Of a DNA stretch of 9,688 nt, positions 5,801 through 9,688 are shown piece by piece. The notes beneath the pieces are model-generated. The model made no database searches. It saw only the letters and a list, made by a program, of their open reading frames with translations, and was not told the DNA's origin. Source of the stretch: Cyanobacteria bacterium HKST-UBA02 (GTDB lineage: Bacteria; Cyanobacteriota; Vampirovibrionia; Obscuribacterales; Obscuribacteraceae); NCBI GenBank assembly GCA_020431945.1, contig JAGQHH010000219.1, positions 1 through 9,688 of the forward strand, written 5' to 3'. The position numbers were made by a program, and so were the translations under genes. Position 1 is the first letter of the stretch. Every line of letters begins with the position of its first letter.

Positions 5801-6175
5801 TCACCCCCCGGAGGTTCCCTCGAATCGAGCTATTACCTCAATCTTGGCAGCGATATTCCGGTTGAACTCGGGGAGTTCTTCTGCCGGAATCCAGTATTCC
5901 CGGTGTACGGATGCCGCACCGACAATTTGAATATCGTAGCCGTCCAGGTAGTCGGTGAAGACTCGAAACCGGGTGACATAGCCGACAAAGTCGGAGGCTG
6001 CATCTCTTGTGTTCCAGTCCCTGGCGATCTGAATTGCATATTCCAGATTCAAGACAGGATAGAAGAATGGCTGAGCCTCGAGACGCGGAGGGAAGGAGCT
6101 GTAGTCAGACTGGACGATCAGATCTAGCTCTTTCTGTCCTACGGGCCGGAAGAGAATAGTTGTTTGTCTGTTCAT
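5801..6175 (-). CDS. Small ADP-ribosylation/crystallin-J1-like protein
   Basis: The protein is 124 residues. It matches my recollection of a widespread small family annotated 'ADP-ribosylation/crystallin J1': ILFRPVGQKELDLI (7-20), FPPRLEAQPFFYPVLNLEYA (28-47), IARDWN (50-55), VTRFRVFTDYL (67-77) and HREYWIPAEELPEFN (91-105), ending in IEVIARFEG. The order RPVG..EL, a central aromatic segment and a late EYW..AEEL resembles ADP-ribosyltransferase folds. R10, Y39/Y46 and E93 or E99/E100 could be site residues. That is inference, and no activity is established here. No signal peptide, so cytoplasmic. A near-perfect Shine-Dalgarno site (AAGGAGGT) lies about 6 nt before the ATG, implying strong translation. 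It lies 15 bp downstream of the 80-residue gene and is probably co-transcribed. Confidence 0.75.
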   Translation of the reverse strand: MNRQTTILFRPVGQKELDLIVQSDYSSFPPRLEAQPFFYPVLNLEYAIQIARDWNTRDAASDFVGYVTRFRVFTDYLDGYDIQIVGAASVHREYWIPAEELPEFNRNIAAKIEVIARFEGTSGG

Positions 6176-6190
6176 AGAGCACCTCCTTGC

Positions 6191-6433
6191 TCAGCTCCAT
6201 TGACCGCGCTCGATTCGTTCGAAGTGTCGGCGCACCCAGCGCATCAGGGTGATTGCCTTGATGCGAGCGGGAAATATTCCTGTCCCGGTGTCTGAGACGG
6301 GGACTGGAAATTCGAACAGGGTTTCGCTAGCTTGCGTTTCGCTGTTCGCGATAATCCTGTACCAGAGATCGCCGTCGCGATAGCAGACGAATTCCGCCAT
6401 GGTGTTTTTCACGAGAGTTTTCAGAGTAGTCAT
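6191..6433 (-). CDS. Small conserved-looking partner protein, 80 residues
   Basis: The ATG at 6433 is chosen because GAGGA lies 6 nt upstream. The frame continues to an ATG at 6487, but that stretch would carry an unlikely Cys/His/Arg-rich N-terminus (MRCHIQYRCARAHIRGI). The protein (MTTLKTLVKNTMAEFVCYRD...) has beta strands in the first half, a central LFEFPVPVSDTGTGIF (39-54) and a basic C-terminal helix KAITLMRWVRRHFERIE (59-75). I recall similar small uncharacterised proteins with an EFPVP.SD.G...F....KA...MR..R.H pattern, but no function. It is first in a bicistron with the ADP-ribosylation/crystallin-J1-like gene, so the two products may act together. Confidence 0.72.
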   Translation of the reverse strand: MTTLKTLVKNTMAEFVCYRDGDLWYRIIANSETQASETLFEFPVPVSDTGTGIFPARIKAITLMRWVRRHFERIERGQWS

Positions 6434-6568
6434 AGTGATTCCTCGAATGTGCGCGCGGGCACAGCGATACTGTATATGGCATCGCAAGAGCTTCGATATA
6501 TGCCACGGCGAAGCGGCACCACGCGCCTGTGGTTATGGATGTTTTGTTACGCGAGCGGCGCCCCGAGG

Positions 6569-6700
6569 CTACGCCCGCACAATATCATCGACGGACAGAT
6601 CCGGGCGGAATCGTCGGCAATTGCCGTAGGCCGTCACGAGTGTGCCCGACCGCGTCGATTTACCGCGGTTTGCGAAAATAATTTGTCTGGGCGAAAACAT
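6569..6700 (-). CDS. Candidate small ORF, 43 residues, unknown
   Basis: Minus-strand ATG at 6700 to TAG at 6569, encoding MFSPRQIIFANRGKSTRSGT then LVTAYGNCRRFRPDLSVDDI and VRA. Support comes from GGAG (6713-6710) 9 nt before the ATG, GC-rich third codon positions, and a possible promoter TGAACA (6757-6752), 18 bp, TATAGG (6733-6728). The C-terminal part reads like a compact beta-then-helix peptide, but I do not recognise it. It lies 135 bp upstream of the 80-residue gene, on the same strand. Chance occurrence is quite possible at this length. Confidence 0.35.
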   Translation of the reverse strand: MFSPRQIIFANRGKSTRSGTLVTAYGNCRRFRPDLSVDDIVRA

Positions 6701-6705
6701 TACTC

Positions 6706-6735
6706 ATGACTCCGGAGAATCTTTAGACCTATACT
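6706..6735 (+). promoter_or_regulatory. Probable promoter of the M28 peptidase unit
   Basis: ATGACT (6706-6711, 4/6), an 18-bp spacer and TATACT (6730-6735, 5/6) face the peptidase gene. The predicted start near 6742 gives a leader of about 80 nt. The -10 overlaps a weaker minus-strand TATAGG (6733-6728), so the two directions may compete. Confidence 0.4.
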
Positions 6736-6821
6736 TGAGCTGGTCGCTCATTGTTCAGCTTACTTCCCCGTCTTGTAGTCGTCAATGCGGATCTCCCGAT
6801 GATGCAAATGGATCGTAACCG

Positions 6822-7808
6822 ATGATTATCATTCCAGGCTCTTACAAGGGTGAGCTTCCGGCTCTCAGTGATGAGCAGAAAGAGCTTGCCTCCAGGCTCT
6901 CGGAGCATGTCCATGTGCTCGCTTCCGAGATCGGTCCTCGAAGCCTCACCCGCGCGCCGGCCAATCTCATCACTGCCGGCGCCTATGTCGAGCATGTCTT
7001 TAAAAAGTACGGTTATTCTCCGGAGCGCGAAGAGTTCAGCGTCGAATGGGCTGATGAGGAGAATTCCGAACTCACTTCAGAAGGCGTTGCCATAGTGCAC
7101 ACCCACAGCAATGTATTCAATGTTGTAGCCGAGCTCGAAGGAAAGAAGAAGTCGAAAGGAATCGTAATTGTCGGTGCACATTACGACTCCGACTATGGCT
7201 GTCCCGCCGCCAACGACAATGGCAGCGGGGTCGCTGCCATGCTCGAGATCGCCCGTAGCCTGCAAGAGGAAGATCTAGAGCGTACCGTTCGCTTTGTAGC
7301 GTTCACCAATGAAGAATGGCCTTTTTTCCTGACAGACGCAATGGGCAGCCTCCAGCACGCTCAGACTTGCAAGGAGCGCAAGGAGAAAATCGAAGGCATG
7401 ATCTGTCTCGAGACCATTGGATATTTTACTGATGAGCCGGACACTCAGAAGTATCCACTGCCGCTGTTCGGCTTTCTGCTTCCCAGCACGGGCAACTTCA
7501 TTTCTTTCATAGCAAACCTCCAGTCCATTTCTTTGCTCAGGCGTAGCATCAAATCGTTTCGCGAAAACGTCGATTTTCCATCCGAGGGCTGTGCTGTTCC
7601 CCAGGAGATACGGGGAGTCGAGTTCTCAGACCATCGCAATTTCTGGAAATTCGGTTATCCTGCCATTATGGTGACCGACACGGCCTTCTTCCGTTATCCG
7701 CACTATCACACAGAAGAGGACACGCCGGACAAGATCGACTATGACAAGCTTGCCCTCGTCGTTTCCGGACTTACCGGCATGGTCAGGGATCTGTGCATGA
7801 AAACTTGA
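6822..7808 (+). CDS. M28-family zinc metallopeptidase (aminopeptidase-like)
   Basis: The protein is 328 residues. The co-catalytic di-zinc site is fully visible: GAHYDS with H120 (ligand) and D122; NDNGSG with bridging D132; FTNEEWPFF with general base E164 and ligand E165; CLETIGYF with E197; and PHYHTEEDTPDKID with H296. These define the M28 (Vibrio/Streptomyces aminopeptidase-like) fold, whose members remove N-terminal residues from peptides. An N-terminal helical segment (15-60) precedes the fold, and there is no signal peptide, so the enzyme is probably cytoplasmic, unlike many secreted M28 enzymes. ATG 6822 is the first start after an in-frame TAA (6816-6818). The Shine-Dalgarno site is weak (GGAT at 6810-6813). 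The exported TonB-C-like gene follows 12 bp downstream. Substrate cannot be named. Confidence 0.9.
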   Translation: MIIIPGSYKGELPALSDEQKELASRLSEHVHVLASEIGPRSLTRAPANLITAGAYVEHVFKKYGYSPEREEFSVEWADEENSELTSEGVAIVHTHSNVFNVVAELEGKKKSKGIVIVGAHYDSDYGCPAANDNGSGVAAMLEIARSLQEEDLERTVRFVAFTNEEWPFFLTDAMGSLQHAQTCKERKEKIEGMICLETIGYFTDEPDTQKYPLPLFGFLLPSTGNFISFIANLQSISLLRRSIKSFRENVDFPSEGCAVPQEIRGVEFSDHRNFWKFGYPAIMVTDTAFFRYPHYHTEEDTPDKIDYDKLALVVSGLTGMVRDLCMKT

Positions 7809-7820
7809 GCGATTGAACGT

Positions 7821-8426
7821 ATGAAGCCGCTGATTTTCGGACTGATTTTGTTTTTCTCTGTTGTCCTTGCATTGCCGTTAGAGGCTGAGGACGCTGGACT
7901 CGGTAGGAATCTCGTTGTCGATTCGCAAACTGCAAGCGAGGATGGCAGACCGATTTATGATCTTGCTCCTCTGGATATCCTTGTGGCCAGGCACTGGTTT
8001 CCGCCGAAGGACGGCAAGGGTGGAACCATTGTAGGGTTTCGAGTGGATCGAAGCGGGCGTGCAAGTGGTGTTCGCCTCGTGAAAGGTTCTGATCCTTCAG
8101 GAAGAAGGGCGGAGTGGTCCGGGAATGAGCTGAAGGTTACCGGAGTCTATTCCCTCAGCGACGCGGCTGCGGTGAAGGCTGTGCGGGATACGGATTTCCC
8201 ACGGGTTCCCATCGGAGATGCCGAGATTCAGTTCGAGTTTCGACTGCGATCCAGGGGGAATCATTTCAAGCTCGAAGGAGCCTGCGTCAGGTTGCTGTCT
8301 GGGAACACACCACCATCTGTAGTGTTCATCAAGTCTGACCTCTCCGGGCTTTCTTCCGCCAGAAAGGCAGCTCGCCTTGCGGCAATCGAGAAAGCCAATC
8401 GCGCTGCTCTTCAGCGCATTCCCTGA
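7821..8426 (+). CDS. Exported TonB C-terminal-like domain protein
   Basis: The protein is 201 residues. Residues 1-22 (MKPLIFGLILFFSVVLALPL, then EA) form a signal peptide or a single N-terminal anchor. Residues 48-142 resemble the TonB C-terminal fold: PLDILVARHWFPPK, then IVGFRVDRSGRASGVRLVKG (70-89), DAAAVKAVRDTDFPRVPIGD (114-133) and the last strand AEIQFEFRLRS. Between strand and helix there is an extra segment (90-112) not usual in TonB. No Pro-rich spacer, ExbB or ExbD is present, so it is probably a stand-alone periplasmic protein and not a classical energy transducer. The C-terminus (175-199) is a basic/Ala-rich helix. It follows the M28 gene by 12 bp and is likely co-transcribed. 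Its TGA directly abuts the stop of the convergent gene, and no terminator separates them. Confidence 0.75.
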   Translation: MKPLIFGLILFFSVVLALPLEAEDAGLGRNLVVDSQTASEDGRPIYDLAPLDILVARHWFPPKDGKGGTIVGFRVDRSGRASGVRLVKGSDPSGRRAEWSGNELKVTGVYSLSDAAAVKAVRDTDFPRVPIGDAEIQFEFRLRSRGNHFKLEGACVRLLSGNTPPSVVFIKSDLSGLSSARKAARLAAIEKANRAALQRIP

Positions 8427-9688
8427 TCACTGTAAGGAGAAGTGGATGACTTGCTTTTCCATGTCGATGGTGTAGCGGTGCGGGGCGAGGAAATCATCGC
8501 CGAGCACGGGAAGAAGCTCGGGGTGTTTGAGCTCGTCGTCTTTAGCCAGAGATGATCTCTTCTGGTCGATCTCCTCCAGCTCTTTGGTGATTTGCTCTTG
8601 CCTTTTCGTATCGCCTTTGCGAACAGCCATACCCATGGCTATGCGGAGCTCGCGCTCTTTTCGCTCTCTCAACTGTTCTTCTTCGGACATATTTCGCGAG
8701 GGGTGATCGTAGACCCATCCGGGATCGACCGAGATGCGCAGAGATCGTCTTTCCAGTGGCCCTAGCTTGAAGATTTCCCGGGATTCGAATTCGAGCTTGT
8801 TGCTTCGCATCGACTGATCCTGGTTGAATTCTTGTTCCTTCTCCGTCTTGGGAATCGCCACTCCATAGAGTCTGCACTGGCTGGCGCTCTTGAAGAGCAG
8901 AGCCGGATCGCCCTTTCCGGTGCCCAGGCGAACCGGCTTTTTCTTACCGTTGATCTCGAGATAGACGATGATCATCCGCTGTTCCGGAATATACTCGAAA
9001 GGCACGAAATTGCCGGTGGAGACGATGTTCGTGTAGAAGCCTTTTTTCGTGAAGATGAAGCTCTTATCGTCACGGGTAAGGTCGAAGTCTTTGTAGAAGT
9101 CCTGACCGAGGGAGCCAAGGATGCGAGCGTCGATAACTTGCATCGGCATCTTCTCGCGAATGATCGGACCGACTTGGATCGTCAGCTTTCTCAACCAGAA
9201 GCCGTGCTTCTTGCGATCGGAGCAGGTTGTCGTGCCGTCGTATCCGTGTGTTTCTTTTGTGAGTGAAAGGAGATTGACGTCGAATTTGCTTGCTTGCGTG
9301 ACTGGAGTGGTCGTATCCAGCACCATGCGCAGGGCGCGGCTGTTTATCGTTGCCAGGATTTCTCTGCCATCTTCTTTCACTTCGCAGTTGACTCTGGCCA
9401 CGTTGGGGAGTATGTCTCCTGCCGGTGCCTCCGCTGCTATTTTGTCTTCCTTATCGGCCGTCTTGCTCTCGCCTGCCTTAACGGCTTTTGTCTGACTCGA
9501 TTCTTTGCTTACCTTTTCCGTCTTCGAGGGAGCCTGAGCTTTCGGGTTCTTGAAGGTCTTATCGAAGCGAGTCAGGACTTTTGCGGCATAGTCACCCATC
9601 TGCGAATCAGGCGACAGGGCGAATACCCGGCGATAAAGAAGGAGCGCCCGGTCCATTCGACCCATGTTCTGGTAGCACTGGGCTGCGT
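8427..9688 (-). CDS. TPR / tandem retropepsin-like protein with degraded active-site motifs (5' end outside window)
   Basis: The frame is open through the window edge. Upstream of the ATG at 9665 it reads AAQCYQN, continuing a TPR unit (MGRMDRALLLYRRVFALSPD), so the true start lies outside. Numbering from that ATG: TPR end 1-35; charged Lys/Ser/Glu-rich linker 36-85; retropepsin-like lobe 1 at 90-210, with LDTTTPVTQAS (116-126) where DTGA is expected, and LGSLGQDFYKDFDLTRDDKS (183-202); lobe 2 at 220-412, with VRLGTGKGDPALLF (245-258), the aspartate replaced by Gly248, and LGDDFLAPHRYTIDMEKQVI (388-407). A charged helical or coiled-coil insert (326-373) lies inside lobe 2. Lobe 1 keeps D117; lobe 2 does not. 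It is probably a binding protein or weak protease, with location unclear as the N-terminus is missing. Confidence 0.75.
   Translation of the reverse strand, partial: AAQCYQNMGRMDRALLLYRRVFALSPDSQMGDYAAKVLTRFDKTFKNPKAQAPSKTEKVSKESSQTKAVKAGESKTADKEDKIAAEAPAGDILPNVARVNCEVKEDGREILATINSRALRMVLDTTTPVTQASKFDVNLLSLTKETHGYDGTTTCSDRKKHGFWLRKLTIQVGPIIREKMPMQVIDARILGSLGQDFYKDFDLTRDDKSFIFTKKGFYTNIVSTGNFVPFEYIPEQRMIIVYLEINGKKKPVRLGTGKGDPALLFKSASQCRLYGVAIPKTEKEQEFNQDQSMRSNKLEFESREIFKLGPLERRSLRISVDPGWVYDHPSRNMSEEEQLRERKERELRIAMGMAVRKGDTKRQEQITKELEEIDQKRSSLAKDDELKHPELLPVLGDDFLAPHRYTIDMEKQVIHFSLQ

Larger units (their letters stand above)
6434..6821. other. 388-bp intergenic region between divergent units
   Basis: The part from about 6505 to 6670 is visibly more GC-rich than its flanks. 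It holds short inverted repeats: TGGCAT/ATGCCA (6477-6482/6500-6505), CGGCAATTGCCG (6615-6626, perfect) and ACCGCGGT (6662-6669). It also holds the candidate small ORF at 6569-6700 and the promoter pair around 6706-6757. No tRNA, SRP, tmRNA or RNase P motif is seen. Confidence 0.5.

Noticed and set aside
6434..6487. Upstream ATG at 6487 for the 80-residue minus-strand gene
   Set aside because: The extension is Cys/His/Arg-rich and unlike the rest of the protein, and the ATG at 6433 has GAGGA at ideal spacing.
6505..6670. GC-rich, inverted-repeat segment as a structured ncRNA
   Set aside because: No tRNA T-loop, RNase P, SRP, tmRNA or riboswitch consensus could be matched, and a small coding ORF explains part of it.
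6332..6709. Plus-strand 125-codon frame in the 6434-6821 region
   Set aside because: It runs antisense through the 80-residue gene and has no family similarity or ribosome binding site. The minus-strand reading is better supported.

Overview
The window looks like bacterial chromosome of moderate GC (roughly mid-50s %, judged by eye). It has no rRNA, tRNA, CRISPR array, insertion sequence or phage structural module. The gene mix is accessory in style: a HigBA-type toxin-antitoxin pair, a free-standing phage-tail-lysozyme-like protein, ankyrin and TPR proteins, an extended SDR enzyme, an M28 peptidase, a TonB-C-like exported protein and a TPR/retropepsin-like protein. Such a mix, with many low-complexity linkers, recalls large-genome non-photosynthetic relatives of cyanobacteria (Obscuribacter-like Vampirovibrionia). 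That is an impression from protein style only, with low confidence.

Layout: transcription switches strand seven times. (1) 1-707, minus: higB-like toxin and higA-like antitoxin (antitoxin cut by the window edge), behind a duplicated promoter/operator. (2) 793-2022, plus: a strong-looking sigma70 promoter and a lysozyme-domain protein. (3) 2036-3307, minus: a 119-residue protein that starts with a YpfJ-like N-terminal motif, followed by an ankyrin-repeat protein. (4) 3308-5737, plus: a structured leader, an exported Ser-rich/TPR-like protein, a closely coupled SDR gene with a TTG start, and a clear intrinsic terminator. (5) 5801-6700, minus: a two-gene set of small proteins (ADP-ribosylation/crystallin-J1-like protein and an 80-residue partner), with a candidate 43-residue ORF upstream. 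(6) 6822-8426, plus: a cytoplasmic M28-type metallopeptidase and an exported TonB-C-like protein. (7) 8427-9688, minus: a partial TPR protein with two retropepsin-like lobes whose catalytic motifs look degraded.

Relations: higB and higA overlap by 4 bp and are probably autoregulated through two identical 17-bp palindromes. The TPR-like and SDR genes share a transcript that ends at 5683-5737. The 80- and 124-residue genes form a bicistron with excellent Shine-Dalgarno sites. The peptidase and TonB-C-like genes are 12 bp apart. Convergent genes abut with 13 bp (2022/2036) and 0 bp (8426/8427) between them.

Most unusual points: the tandemly duplicated TA promoter-operator cassette; the double retropepsin protein with DTT and GTG in place of DTG; the orphan YpfJ N-terminal motif without a protease domain; two long palindromes sharing a core and bracketing the 3596-5684 operon; and the possible ADP-ribosyltransferase-fold bicistron.
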